From Micromonospora sp. LH3U1 (lineage in GTDB: Bacteria; Actinomycetota; Actinomycetes; Mycobacteriales; Micromonosporaceae), in NCBI RefSeq assembly GCF_028475105.1, contig NZ_CP116936.1, positions 3,533,501-3,597,500 on the forward strand: a stretch of 64,000 nt of DNA, written 5' to 3'. The position numbers and the translations under genes are program-made. Positions 32,862 through 41,387 of the stretch are shown here, piece by piece. Below the pieces are notes generated by a model. That model saw only the letters and a list, made by a program, of their open reading frames with translations. It had not been told where the DNA came from and did not search any database. How positions within the stretch are numbered: position 1 is the stretch's first letter; each line of letters opens with the position of its first letter.

Positions 32862-33368
32862 TCAGCCGGCCGCTGCGGGATGCGAGTCGAGACGGTGTGT
32901 CGAACCCGCTGCCAGGGCCTGGTCGACGTGTTGAATGCCCGCGCGGACCAGGTCGCCGTACTGGTCGGCCGGCAGCTGCGCGACGAGGCTGCGAGCGGTG
33001 TCCAGGTGCTCGCGGGCCGGGCCGGCGTGACCCAACCGCCGGTGTACGTCGGCGAGGTTCAGGTGCAGCGACGGCAGGAAGCCCTGCACCTGAAGCGTGT
33101 GGTGGTAGTGCTGGGCACGGTCGTCGGTGAGGTCGGCGACGGCGGCGAGGGCGCGTTCGTCCCACACGAGTTCGGCCTCGGCGGCGTCCTGCAGGTCGGC
33201 GAGGTAGTGGGCGAGAGTGCACCGGTGCAGGGCGTCACCGGTGGGGCCGATCTCATCCCACAGTGAGGTCAGCAACTCGCGGGCCTGCGGTCCGGCGCCG
33301 GATTGGCCGAGTTGCACCGCTTCGACGATGCGCGTCATGGTCGGGTCGGGTGTCGGCTGGTCGTCCAT
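32862..33368 (-). CDS. Hypothetical helical (TPR-like) protein
   Basis: 168 residues made of paired helices: GPQARELLTSLWDEIG, then DALHRCTLAHYLADLQDA and FLPSLHLNLADVHRRLGHAG, then AREHLDTARSLVAQLP. The spacing is that of tetratricopeptide repeats and the family occurs widely in actinobacteria as hypothetical proteins. It probably mediates protein contacts. GAGCAT seven bases before the ATG may be a -10. No operon partner is evident beyond the upstream minus-strand VOC gene. Confidence 0.75.
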   Translation of the reverse strand: MDDQPTPDPTMTRIVEAVQLGQSGAGPQARELLTSLWDEIGPTGDALHRCTLAHYLADLQDAAEAELVWDERALAAVADLTDDRAQHYHHTLQVQGFLPSLHLNLADVHRRLGHAGPAREHLDTARSLVAQLPADQYGDLVRAGIQHVDQALAAGSTHRLDSHPAAAG

Positions 33369-33416
33369 GTCGCCGATGCTCGGGCCTCAACCCGGTCGAG
33401 GGTCAAATCACCGCCG

Positions 33417-33803
33417 CTATCCGGCGGCGGCCAGCCCGACGAGGTGTCCTTCGGGGTCGGTGAAGAAGCCGACCACCAATGTCCCGTCACGGTTGGAATG
33501 CGGTCCCGACACGCGGGCGCCGCCGAGATGCTCGGCTTGCCGTAGTGCCACCTCCACATCGGGTACGCCGACGTAGAACAGCGTCCGGTGTGGGTATCCC
33601 GCGCCGCCACCGACACCGCCCGGGATCCCGCCGCCGCCGGTGCTCGTGTCGGGGTGGACGAACCCGTAGGTGCCCGGTGCCGATACCGCCTCGGCTGCTG
33701 CGTCCCCCACGTCGAACTGCCAGTCGAAGAGCGCGCCGTAGTAGGTGCGCAACCGCTGCGGATCGGTCCCGATGATCTCGAAGTGCACCACTGGCAGTCC
33801 CAC
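33417..33803 (-). CDS. VOC family (glyoxalase-like) protein
   Basis: 128 residues. VVHFEIIGTDPQRLRTYYGALF starts the first beta-alpha-beta unit, and TLFYVGVPDVEVALRQAEHLG with GFFTDPEGHLVGL forms the second, the pattern of vicinal oxygen chelate proteins. It could be a lyase, dioxygenase or antibiotic-binding protein. GTG 33803 has GGAAGGA eight bases upstream. It diverges from an HxlR regulator over a palindromic operator, so it is probably controlled by it. Confidence 0.85.
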   Translation of the reverse strand: MGLPVVHFEIIGTDPQRLRTYYGALFDWQFDVGDAAAEAVSAPGTYGFVHPDTSTGGGGIPGGVGGGAGYPHRTLFYVGVPDVEVALRQAEHLGGARVSGPHSNRDGTLVVGFFTDPEGHLVGLAAAG

Positions 33804-33851
33804 GGACGTGCTCCTTCCGACGCCAACATGTCTGCCGACCGTAACGCCAAC

Positions 33852-33868
33852 GGTTGTTAAAAACAACC
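33852..33868. promoter_or_regulatory. HxlR operator, GGTTGTT-AAA-AACAACC
   Basis: A perfect 7-3-7 inverted repeat in the gap between the VOC gene and the HxlR gene. Its three-base spacer is the same as in the 6-3-6 palindrome in front of the other HxlR-type gene (1529-1543), which supports the assignment. Confidence 0.65.
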
Positions 33869-33920
33869 AAGCGATAGCGATTAACATGTAACCCGAATCC
33901 ACTGGGGAAGGAAGGCCGAC

Positions 33921-34562
33921 ATGCCGACCAGTCGCACCTACGGCGACGCCTGCGGAATCGCCCGCGCCCTCGACGTCGTCGGGGAACGGTGGGCGCTGCT
34001 CGTCGTCCGCGAACTCATCCTCGGGCCACAGCGCTTCTCCGACCTGCGCCGGGCACTGCCCGGGGTCAGCTCCAACATGCTCACCGACCGGCTGCGCGAG
34101 CTGGAAAGCCACGGCGTGGTCCAGCAGCGCCGACTGCCGCCCCCCGCGGCCTCGGTGGTGTACGACCTCACCGATTCCGGACGCGAGTTGGAGCCGATTG
34201 TGCTGGCTCTCGGCGGTTGGGGCTTACGCGTACCCCTGCCGCCGGCTCCGGTCCACCTCAGCGCGACCTCGGTGCTGCTGTTCCTGCGCGGCTCACTGCG
34301 TCCGAACCCGCAGGCCGCGGTGGCCACCTACCGGTTCGAGCTCACCAACCAGGTGTGGACCGTCCGTACCCAGGACGGCCAGGTCCACATCGAGCCCGGC
34401 GAACCAGCCCACCCCCACGCCGGCCTGCGCACCGACCCTGCGACGCTCAACTCCCTGCTCGACGGCTCCACTTCACTGGCCACCGCGCTGACCAACGGCG
34501 CGGCCAACCTCACCGGGGACGAGTCAGCCCTGCGCTGGCTCCTCGGAGCCGTCACACCCTGA
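33921..34562 (+). CDS. HxlR regulator with C-terminal SCP2-like domain
   Basis: 213 residues. The HxlR domain (1-105) reads YGDACGIARALDVVGERWAL with the family cysteine C11, then RRALPGVSSNMLTDRLRELE and VVYDLTDSGRELEPIV. The C-terminal part (VATYRFELTNQVWTVRTQDG, LRTDPATLNSLLDGS) resembles a sterol carrier protein fold, seen in many actinobacterial HxlR proteins and likely to bind a hydrophobic ligand. GGAAGGAAGG precedes the ATG. It probably represses or activates the divergent VOC gene. Confidence 0.88.
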   Translation: MPTSRTYGDACGIARALDVVGERWALLVVRELILGPQRFSDLRRALPGVSSNMLTDRLRELESHGVVQQRRLPPPAASVVYDLTDSGRELEPIVLALGGWGLRVPLPPAPVHLSATSVLLFLRGSLRPNPQAAVATYRFELTNQVWTVRTQDGQVHIEPGEPAHPHAGLRTDPATLNSLLDGSTSLATALTNGAANLTGDESALRWLLGAVTP

Positions 34563-34578
34563 ACTGCCACCGGACCTC

Positions 34579-35442
34579 TCAGGCCTGGGAGGCGATGCCC
34601 TCGAGCACCGAACGGGCGGACGTCGGACGGCGACCGATGAGGGTCTCCAACGTCGGGTCGGTGACGGCGAACTCTCCCCGGCGAGCCGCGCGATAGATGC
34701 CGAGGGTGAAGTCGGCTGCTTCCGCGGGCATGCCCTGCGCGATGGCTGCCGCCCTCCACTCCTCGTCATCCGCGACGACACGCCGGATAGTGCGGCCCGT
34801 GATGTCAGTGAGGACGTCGGCCACCGCCGCGAGGTCGAGCATCTCCGGTGCGGTCAACGGCGCCGTGACCCCGTCGAGTGCGCCGTCCTCGGCGATGGCG
34901 ATGGCCGCGGCCTCGGCCAGGTCGGCGTGGGCGGTCCAGGAGACCGGCCCGTCCGCAGGCGCCACGAGCTGTCCGGTTTCGAGTGCCGCGCCGATGCTCA
35001 AGCTGAGCGTGCTCGCGTAGAAGCCGTTGCGCAGTGCGGTGAAGGGGAGACCCAGCCCGGCCAGGTACTCCTCGGTCTCGGCGTGCGTGAGCTGAGCGGG
35101 GAAGAGCGAATCCTTCGACGCGGCCTGGTGGCTGGTGTAGAGGACGCGCTCGGCTCCGGCGGCGTGAGCGGCGTCGATGGCGGTACGGTTCGCGGTCACC
35201 GCAGCGCCGCCACGGATGGCGGGGGACACCACAAGGATCTTGCGTGCTCCCTCGAAGGCGTACCGCAACGTGGTCGGGTCGGTGAAGTCTCCGGCGCGGA
35301 CCCGTACGCCGCGCTCGGCGAGACCCGCGGCCTTGGCGACGTCGCGCACGCTGACGCCCACGGTGTCGGCGGGAACCCGTTCGAGCAGCCGGTCGACGAT
35401 CCGGGATCCGAGCTGACCGGTGGCTCCGGTGATGACGATCAT
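34579..35442 (-). CDS. NmrA/SDR-a family NAD(P)-binding oxidoreductase (QOR2-like)
   Basis: 287 residues starting MIVITGATGQLGSRIVDRLL with the NAD(P) loop TGATGQLG. SVRDVAKAAGLAERGVRVRAG fits the second strand and helix, and YTSHQAASKDSLFPAQLTHA fits quinone oxidoreductase QorB-like proteins. It probably reduces quinones or acts as a redox-sensing protein. ATG 35442 is correctly spaced from AGGAG, unlike GTG 35451. It is divergent from a TetR gene over TAACA/TGTTA repeats. Confidence 0.88.
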   Translation of the reverse strand: MIVITGATGQLGSRIVDRLLERVPADTVGVSVRDVAKAAGLAERGVRVRAGDFTDPTTLRYAFEGARKILVVSPAIRGGAAVTANRTAIDAAHAAGAERVLYTSHQAASKDSLFPAQLTHAETEEYLAGLGLPFTALRNGFYASTLSLSIGAALETGQLVAPADGPVSWTAHADLAEAAAIAIAEDGALDGVTAPLTAPEMLDLAAVADVLTDITGRTIRRVVADDEEWRAAAIAQGMPAEAADFTLGIYRAARRGEFAVTDPTLETLIGRRPTSARSVLEGIASQA

Positions 35443-35456
35443 GATGAACACTCCTA

Positions 35457-35518
35457 TGTTAACAGCGTTACCGTCTAGACGTTAACACCGATAATCCGCA
35501 GATAACAAGGCGCTGTTA
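35457..35518. promoter_or_regulatory. TetR operators between NmrA-like and TetR genes
   Basis: TGTTAAC (35457) and GTTAACA (35481) flank an inner copy TAAC-AGC-GTTA. TAACA-AGGCGC-TGTTA at 35503-35518 forms a second inverted repeat that overlaps the TAGCAT -10 of the TetR gene. Sites on both sides suggest that TetR represses both promoters. Confidence 0.6.
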
Positions 35519-35528
35519 GCATTGATTC

Positions 35529-36281
35529 ATGAGTGCTACGCAGGACACGGCATCCCGGGACCACGTCCGGCTCGGCATCGTCGCGGCAGCTAGCCAGCTG
35601 CTGCGCGAGAAGGGCGCGAACGCGGTGACGACGCGAGCTGTCGCCCAGGCGGCGGGCGTGCAGGCGCCCACCATCTACCGCTTGTTCGGCGACAAGGACG
35701 GGCTCATCGAGGCCGTCGCGGAACACGTCATGGCCACCTACGTCTCCGCCAAGGCGGTCGCGGTGGAAGCCGCCGAGGGCGATCCCGTCGCGGACCTGCG
35801 CTCCGGCTGGCGGGTGCACGTCGAGTTCGGGTTGGCGAACCCTGAGCTGTACGCGCTCATGGGCACTCGGGGTCGCGGCGGGCCGTCCCCGGCGACCGCC
35901 GCGGGCATCGAGGTGCTGCGCACCCGCGTACGACGAGTGGCCGCGGCCGGCCTGCTCCGCGTCGACGAGCAGCGCGCAGTCATGATGATCCACGCGGCGG
36001 GCAACGGAACCGTTCTCGCCCTACTGGCGACGTCCGCGGAGCAGCGCGACCCTGGTCTGAGTAACGCCATGTTGGATGCCGTGCTCAGCGGCATCCTCGT
36101 GACCGCCCCGGTGACACCCGACACGACCGTGAACGCGGTAGCTGTCACCTTCGCCACGGTGGTGCCCGACCTTCCGGGGCTCACCGCCACCGAACGCGCT
36201 CTCATGACGGAGTGGCTCAACCGGTCGTTGACCTCTCCGCGTAGCCGCTCGGTCCTTCACCCAGCGGCTCCAGCGGACTGA
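35529..36281 (+). CDS. TetR family transcriptional regulator
   Basis: 250 residues. The helix-turn-helix is ANAVTTRAVAQAAGVQAPTI followed by YRLFGDKDGLIEAVAEHV. The C-terminal domain (LANPELYALMGTRGRGGPSP) belongs to the TetR_C group with an Ala-rich pocket. ATG 35529 follows TAGCAT by six bases, a leaderless arrangement. It is divergent from the NmrA-like oxidoreductase, which is its likely target. Confidence 0.9.
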   Translation: MSATQDTASRDHVRLGIVAAASQLLREKGANAVTTRAVAQAAGVQAPTIYRLFGDKDGLIEAVAEHVMATYVSAKAVAVEAAEGDPVADLRSGWRVHVEFGLANPELYALMGTRGRGGPSPATAAGIEVLRTRVRRVAAAGLLRVDEQRAVMMIHAAGNGTVLALLATSAEQRDPGLSNAMLDAVLSGILVTAPVTPDTTVNAVAVTFATVVPDLPGLTATERALMTEWLNRSLTSPRSRSVLHPAAPAD

Positions 36282-36414
36282 TCCGACGACAACCACCTGC
36301 GGAGGCGAGAGGGTTGCCGATCTACTCGGTGGCCGGCGCGGATCCCGACGGCGTCGCGCCATCCTCGTCGGTGCGTCGCATCGCCCTGGCAGTCGCAGCG
36401 CGACGATTTTGGCG

Positions 36415-37194
36415 TCACAGCCGCCGGACGCGCAGCACGCAGGTCAGCATCGGGAGGGTGAACTCGCCGTTCGCGGTCTCCGGCCTGCTCGTCAGAAAGG
36501 CGCGGATCCGGCCGAGCGTGGCATCGCGATCCGGATCTTCCATGACCAGCATCCCCGCCCTTGTGGCAAGTGTCGCCAGAAGGGAGTCGGCGGTACGGCG
36601 CTGTCCGTGTGGGAACTCGGCCTGTTCCGGTGCGCCGAACCGCGCGGCCACGTCATTCTTGGGAAGGTGCGCGGTGGCCGTCGCGACCCGCCAGCTGGCG
36701 GGCGTATCCCGCGGGCCGATCGCCGCGCTCCCGCTGACCCGCGCCAGCCCGGCAACCCAGTCGGCCCGGTCGTCCACGACGTTCCACAGACCGGCCATGA
36801 TGCCGCCGGGCGCCAGGACGCGGGCGATCTCGGGCCCGGCGACGGCCATGTCGAACCAGTGCATGGCGTTGCCGGCCAGCACGACATCGACGGACGCGTC
36901 CGGCAGCGGTATCGCCTCGGCGCTGCCCGGCAGGGCTCGGACGTCCGGCAGTGCGCGGCGCAGCTCGGTCAGCATCGCCGGATCAGGCTCGACCGCGGTG
37001 ACGTCGGCGCCCACCGCGACCAGAGTGGCGGTGAGTTTGCCGGTCCCGGCGCCGAGGTCGAGCACCCGCAAGCCAGGCGCGGGCTCAAGCGCCCATCGCA
37101 CCGCCGCTTGGGCGTAGTCCGGGCGGTGCTCGGCGTATGCGGTCGCGGCCGCACCGAACGACGAAGCGTGACGGAGTCCTTCGACCGGTGCCAT
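36415..37194 (-). CDS. Class I SAM-dependent methyltransferase
   Basis: 259 residues. Motif I VLDLGAGTGKLTATLVAVGA (residues about 44-63) binds SAM, DVTAVEPDPAML contains the acidic residue after strand 2, and GSAEAIPLPDASVDVVLAGN is motif II-III of the Methyltransf_11 group. It probably methylates a small molecule. TAGGTT lies six bases before ATG 37194, so the transcript may be leaderless. It has no obvious partner. Confidence 0.9.
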   Translation of the reverse strand: MAPVEGLRHASSFGAAATAYAEHRPDYAQAAVRWALEPAPGLRVLDLGAGTGKLTATLVAVGADVTAVEPDPAMLTELRRALPDVRALPGSAEAIPLPDASVDVVLAGNAMHWFDMAVAGPEIARVLAPGGIMAGLWNVVDDRADWVAGLARVSGSAAIGPRDTPASWRVATATAHLPKNDVAARFGAPEQAEFPHGQRRTADSLLATLATRAGMLVMEDPDRDATLGRIRAFLTSRPETANGEFTLPMLTCVLRVRRL

Positions 37195-37411
37195 GCGATC
37201 AACCTACCGATGCCTGGCACGCCCACACCACCACTGCTCCTGCCGACATGGAGAAGACCGCGGCGTGCCCGACCACCCGGCTGGTATCGGTCGCGGCGAT
37301 CCGGCCGTCAACCCTCACGGGCTGTATCGCAAAGGCGACTCAACGCTACGATCGATTCATAATCACGAATATAGTTCGGGAAGGTTTCGAGTCAGCGAGA
37401 AGGGAACAACC

Positions 37412-37774
37412 ATGCGGGTAGCACGTTGGATCACGGCGGTGACGATCACGGGTGCGCTCGGGGTCGCCGTCGCGTCCCCGGTCGCGGCGGCACCATCCGC
37501 CGGCACGGTCGAGCGGCTGAGCGGCGCGACGGAGTCCGACATGAGTCCGCAGCTGTTCTGCAGCACCAAGTTCATCGTGGATGGCGTGCGTATCAGAGCC
37601 GCCCCGAACACCAGCAGCACAATCCGCGGTCTTGGCTACAAAGGGCAGTGGTTCGACATCGACAAGTTCAACAACTCGGCGTTGAGCTGGGCCTACGGCA
37701 CCAACAGGTCGACCGGGGTAAAGGGGTGGGTCAGCAACACTTCGGGCTTCCTTGATGTTCGCCTGTGCCCGTGA
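37412..37774 (+). CDS. Small secreted SH3-like protein
   Basis: The 120-residue precursor starts with a signal peptide (MRVARWITAVTITGALGVAV, likely cut after ASPVAAA). The mature part is a bacterial SH3-type domain: FIVDGVRIRAAPNTSSTIRG, GYKGQWFDID and GVKGWVSNTSGFLDVR. Two cysteines (CSTK and the terminal LCP) may form a disulfide. Its base composition is less GC-rich than neighbouring genes and it lies beside transposase remnants, so it may be acquired. It probably binds the cell wall; no enzymatic motif is visible. Confidence 0.75.
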   Translation: MRVARWITAVTITGALGVAVASPVAAAPSAGTVERLSGATESDMSPQLFCSTKFIVDGVRIRAAPNTSSTIRGLGYKGQWFDIDKFNNSALSWAYGTNRSTGVKGWVSNTSGFLDVRLCP

Positions 37775-37792
37775 GGCCTACCTTGATGCCTC

Positions 37793-37888
37793 GTGCCGGT
37801 GGAGTTCCTCAGTGACGAGCCGGCCGCGAAGTACGGGTGTTCCACGGTGCCGCTGCTGACTGCTGAGCAGCGCTACCGCAATTACTAG
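37793..37888 (+). mobile_element. Remnant of a Tn3-family transposase N-terminus (first)
   Basis: A 31-codon frame starting GTG reads VPVEFLSDEPAAKYG, the conserved opening of one group of Tn3-family TnpA proteins (DUF4158). It then loses similarity (CSTVPLLTAEQRYRNY) and stops. About 97% of the transposase is missing. The following 140 bases are AT-rich for this genome. The family call rests on recognition of the opening motif. Confidence 0.55.
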
Positions 37889-38033
37889 ATATCCGGTAAC
37901 GATAATTCAGAAATTAGGTACCACGAAAGGTGCGTATCGGACGTACATCATAATGACAGTTCTTGTGCGTAAGCATTCCGTATGGTGTACCGACGGAGGC
38001 CCAGCGGTGTGGCGCCGGTGGGCCCGCCCGTTG

Positions 38034-38116
38034 GTGGCGGCTCAGGACGTGTTCGCGGAGGAGGAACTGGAGCAGCTTCGGGGCTTTCCGGAGATCAACC
38101 GGCCCGAGTTGGTCGG
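38034..38116 (+). mobile_element. Remnant of a Tn3-family transposase N-terminus (second)
   Basis: The frame from GTG 38034 reads VAAQDVFAEEELEQLRGFPE and INRPELV. This resembles the start of a second Tn3 TnpA type (xVFTEEELxxLRxFPEIxRxELxRxF). It breaks off before the conserved FTLT motif and runs into the 3' end of the EamA gene on the opposite strand. Confidence 0.55.
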
Positions 38117-39046
38117 GCGCACGCTCAAGTCCTGGCGACGGGTGCCGGTGCGTCGGATCTGAAGGACGGCGACGGAGGACAGCACGAGGGCGCCGCCGGC
38201 GAGTTGCACCGGGGTCAGGGACTCGCCGAGGACGAGCGCGGCCAGCGCCGAGGTGACGACGGGCTCGAAGGTGGACAAGATAACGGCGGTCGACGGGCCG
38301 GTGCGCTTGAGCCCGGCGAAGAAGGTCAGCATCGCCACGACGGTGGAGACGACGGCGATGCAGGCCAGCCAGAACCATCCCGACACCCCGAAGTCGAGGT
38401 CGACGCCGCCGGTGAGCATGGCGCGGGCGGCGAGGGTACCGGCCGCGCCGGTCATCACCAGCGCGGCGAGCACCACGGGTGCCAGCCGGTGCACGACGGT
38501 GTCGGCGACGAGGATGTAGACGGTGTAGGTGATCGCGGCGGCGAAAGCTAGCAGCGCCCCGATCGGGTGGAAACTCACGCCGCCGGCGCCGAGCAGGACC
38601 AGCAGCGTTCCGGTTGAGGCGGCCGTCAGTGCGGCGCCGCGCGCGGGGGTGAGCCGGTCACGGCCGAGCAGCACCGCCGCCACGGTGACCATGACCGGGT
38701 AGGTGTAGAGGATCAACGCCAGCAGGGACGCGTCCATCCGCTGCAGCGCGGAGAAGAACAGACTCGCCTGCGTGGCGTACCCGATGGCGCCCAGTCCGAC
38801 GGCGATGGCCAGCACCCGGCCACGTGTCATCGTCGACCGACCGATCGCCTCACGTAGGGGCGAACTGGATGCCGCGCGGCGTAGTCCTGGCCGCACCAGC
38901 AAGACGATCCCGAGCAGGACGGCCGCCAGGGTGAAGCGCACCAGCAGCAGAGCCCCGGGCGAGACGCCGGCGTCGTACGCGAGCTTGCCGAAGATCGCCA
39001 TCGCGCCGAAGCAAGCCGCGGACAAGAGACACAGTGCTGCACCCAT
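38042..39046 (-). CDS. EamA/DMT family transporter with an altered C-terminus
   Basis: 334 residues with ten helices in two EamA repeats: MGAALCLLSAACFGAMAIFG opens repeat 1 and GALLAFAAAITYTVYILVAD repeat 2, with AILSTFEPVVTSALAALVLG near the end. The normal protein would finish near VLQIRRTG. The last 30 residues (DLSVRPTNSGRLISGKPRSC and a Ser-rich tail) are antisense to the Tn3 remnant, so the original stop was lost by transposon insertion. It may still work. It diverges from a LysR gene, its likely regulator. Confidence 0.88.
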   Translation of the reverse strand: MGAALCLLSAACFGAMAIFGKLAYDAGVSPGALLLVRFTLAAVLLGIVLLVRPGLRRAASSSPLREAIGRSTMTRGRVLAIAVGLGAIGYATQASLFFSALQRMDASLLALILYTYPVMVTVAAVLLGRDRLTPARGAALTAASTGTLLVLLGAGGVSFHPIGALLAFAAAITYTVYILVADTVVHRLAPVVLAALVMTGAAGTLAARAMLTGGVDLDFGVSGWFWLACIAVVSTVVAMLTFFAGLKRTGPSTAVILSTFEPVVTSALAALVLGESLTPVQLAGGALVLSSVAVLQIRRTGTRRQDLSVRPTNSGRLISGKPRSCSSSSSANTS

Positions 39047-39119
39047 GCAGCTAAGGGTCGGACAGCCGACGCATCGGGTCCAGCGATGATTTCCAGGGGT
39101 GAATCGTTAGGATTTCCGC

Positions 39120-40058
39120 ATGATCGAGCTGGACCTGCGGCGGTTGCGCTTCCTGCGCGAGTTCGAGGAACGCGGCACCCTGGCCGCAGTCGCCGCGGCT
39201 CTGGGCTACAGCCCGTCCACGGTCTCCCAACAGCTCGCCCTGCTGGAGAAGGACGTCGGCGCACGGCTGCTCGACAAAGCCGGGCGCGGTGTGCGGCTCA
39301 CCGACGCCGGACACCTGCTCGCTCAGCACGCCCGGGTGCTGCTGTCAGCCGCCGAAGCGGCACAAGCCGACCTCGCCGCCCTCAGCGGCGACATCCGAGG
39401 CACCGTCCGTGCCGGCGGCCTGCAATCGGCGGCCCGTCGCCTACTGATCCCGGCCGTGGCCCGCATGAAGGCCGACCACCCGCAGGTCCGGGTGGAAATC
39501 TTCGAGCTGGAACTCGAACAGTCCCTGCCAGGCCTACGCCTCGGCGCGGTCGACCTCGTCATCGGCGATGAGTACGACAGCCACCCCCGCCCTCGCCCGG
39601 CCGGTCTGTGCTTCACGCGCTTGCTGGAAGAGCCCCTGAAGATCGTGCTTCCAGCCGCGCATCCGCTCGCCCAGGCCGGCGGACCGGTCGCGGTCACCGA
39701 CCTGCGATCCGACATTTGGACCGCCTCCGCCGAAGGCACCGGCCACCACGCCATGGTCGTCGGAACCTGCCGCGCCCTCGGCGGCTACGAACCCGACCTC
39801 CGGCACCGCTCCAGCGACGCCGACGTCCAACTCGAACTCGTCCGTGCCGCCACCGCCGTCGCCCTGATGCCAGCCCTGACCCTGCCCACCAAAGACCCCG
39901 CGCTCGCGATCCGAGACATCGCCGAAACCACCCTCAAACGCCGCCTGGTCGCCGCCACCCGAGACACCCCACCCGCTCCCGCACTCACCGCCCTCCTGGC
40001 AGCCGTGACGGACCAGGTGCACAACCTCGATCCGAAGAAACCCTTGTCCACCGCCTAG
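39120..40058 (+). CDS. LysR family transcriptional regulator
   Basis: 312 residues. The N-terminal winged helix reads LRRLRFLREFEERGTLAAVA and ALGYSPSTVSQQLALLEKDV, then the substrate-binding domain (VRAGGLQSAARRLLIPAVAR, VDLVIGDEYD, EPLKIVLPAAHPLA). TAGGAT lies six bases before the ATG, a leaderless arrangement. It is divergent from the EamA transporter, the usual position of a LysR regulator relative to its target. The inducer is unknown. Confidence 0.92.
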   Translation: MIELDLRRLRFLREFEERGTLAAVAAALGYSPSTVSQQLALLEKDVGARLLDKAGRGVRLTDAGHLLAQHARVLLSAAEAAQADLAALSGDIRGTVRAGGLQSAARRLLIPAVARMKADHPQVRVEIFELELEQSLPGLRLGAVDLVIGDEYDSHPRPRPAGLCFTRLLEEPLKIVLPAAHPLAQAGGPVAVTDLRSDIWTASAEGTGHHAMVVGTCRALGGYEPDLRHRSSDADVQLELVRAATAVALMPALTLPTKDPALAIRDIAETTLKRRLVAATRDTPPAPALTALLAAVTDQVHNLDPKKPLSTA

Positions 40059-40192
40059 CGATGCTTGTGGGCTGCTGAGCAGGTCGGGCTGTTCGTGGCC
40101 ACTCTGGTCCGGAGATCGACTGCTCTTGGCCCAGATGGTAGGTCCAGTAAATTCGCTACCCGGCGGCCGGAGCGCAGTGATACACAACCGAC

Positions 40193-40966
40193 GTGCAGAA
40201 CATTCTGGAGTTCCCCGAGGTCCTGTGGCTGATCGAAGACCGCTCGGCCGCGTTCCGCGCCGCGATCGCGTCCGCTGCGGACCTTGACGTCCAGGTCCCG
40301 ACCTGCCCGGACTGGACGCTGCGCGAACTGGCGCAGCACCTCGGCGACGGCCGCCGCCGCCAAGCCGCCATCGTCGCGGCAGGCCCGGGCGCTGAGCCCC
40401 CGGCGAGGACGGACCCGAAGGGCGCCCCGACCGCGCCCCGCGACCACGAAGCCCTGGACGCCTGGCTCGCCGAGTCGACCGAGCTCATGCTCGACGCGAT
40501 GCGCGAGGCCGGCCCGGACCGCGGCTGCTGGACCTGGTGGGGCCGCTCGCAGGCCCCGGAGACCAGCGGAGGCGTGGCCCGGCACCAGATCCAGGAGCTG
40601 GCCGTCCACACCTACGACGCCCAACTCACCCAGGGGGCCGCACAGCCGCTGCCGACGGACGTCGCGGTCGAGGGCGTCGACGAGTTCCTGACGACCGTCG
40701 CGGCGACGACCGTCCCCTGGCCGTTCAAGCCGGCAACCATCGACCTGCACACGACCGAGGGCCGCTCCTGGCGCCTGACCCTCAACGTCGACGGCGTCCG
40801 CTGCGACGACCTCGCCGCCGACGCGGAGCCGGGCGACATGGCGATGCGAGGCGCAGCGAGCGACCTGGTCCTCTACTTCTACGAGCGCGTCCCGCTCGAC
40901 GGCCTGGAGACCACCGGCGACACCGAGCCGATGGAGCAGCTCGCAGACTGGGACCCGAACGCGTAA
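40193..40966 (+). CDS. Maleylpyruvate isomerase family mycothiol-dependent enzyme
   Basis: 257 residues with an MDMPI N-terminal domain (FRAAIASAADLDVQVPTCPD, WTLRELAQHLGDGRRRQA, with the metal histidine in QHLG, and RHQIQELAVHTYDAQLTQG). A C-terminal SCP2-like MDMPI_C domain follows (TIDLHTTEGRSWRLTLNVDG, MRGAASDLVLYFYERVPLDG). Family members often transfer or isomerise using mycothiol, the actinobacterial thiol. The substrate is unknown. A hairpin follows the stop directly. Confidence 0.85.
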   Translation: MQNILEFPEVLWLIEDRSAAFRAAIASAADLDVQVPTCPDWTLRELAQHLGDGRRRQAAIVAAGPGAEPPARTDPKGAPTAPRDHEALDAWLAESTELMLDAMREAGPDRGCWTWWGRSQAPETSGGVARHQIQELAVHTYDAQLTQGAAQPLPTDVAVEGVDEFLTTVAATTVPWPFKPATIDLHTTEGRSWRLTLNVDGVRCDDLAADAEPGDMAMRGAASDLVLYFYERVPLDGLETTGDTEPMEQLADWDPNA

Positions 40967-41004
40967 AGCGCGCACTTGTGACGCACATGTCGGTTGTGCG
41001 CGCT
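40967..41004. terminator. Hairpin after the MDMPI-family gene
   Basis: AGCGCGCAC and GTGCGCGCT form a perfect nine-base stem across a 20-base loop, starting at the base after the stop codon. It is a plausible terminator. The rest of the gap to 41387 shows no intact gene. Confidence 0.55.
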
Positions 41005-41162
41005 CCTGCGGGCGCCACTGGGCCCGGGGTCGCGGACATCGCGCGGCTGCGGGCAGGCTGCGGGCCTGCTGTCCAAGGGCGAAAGGCGCACCTGCGGGCG
41101 GCTCGCGCTCGACTGGGGACACGTGCGCGGCGGGTGCAGAGTGCTGGGACTGACCTCGTAGA

Positions 41163-41340
41163 TCAAGCAGCGAGTCGGTAGCGGGCCCGGTGGTTGCGCT
41201 GGTGGCCCTCCTGGTTGGCCAGCCTCCTGATCTTGACCCGCTCCGCCACCACGCCCCAAACGCGTCGGATGTCCGTCTCATCCAACCGGTTCCGGCCCCG
41301 CCGCCGCCAACCCGGTAAACGGTCCCGGTCGGAGCACTAG
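41163..41340 (-). pseudogene. Possible C-terminal remnant of an unidentified gene
   Basis: A start-less minus-strand frame reads RNRLDETDIRRVWGVVAERV, then KIRRLANQEGHQRNHRARYR and ends LAA-stop at 41163. Amphipathic helices and coding-type composition suggest a real protein end, but no family is recognised. It is the only structured signal in the 421-base gap 40967-41387 apart from the hairpin at its left end. Confidence 0.3.
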
Positions 41341-41387
41341 GCCCGTCGTACGGTGCGGGCGGCACCGAATCCACTGAGGAGGTCGAC

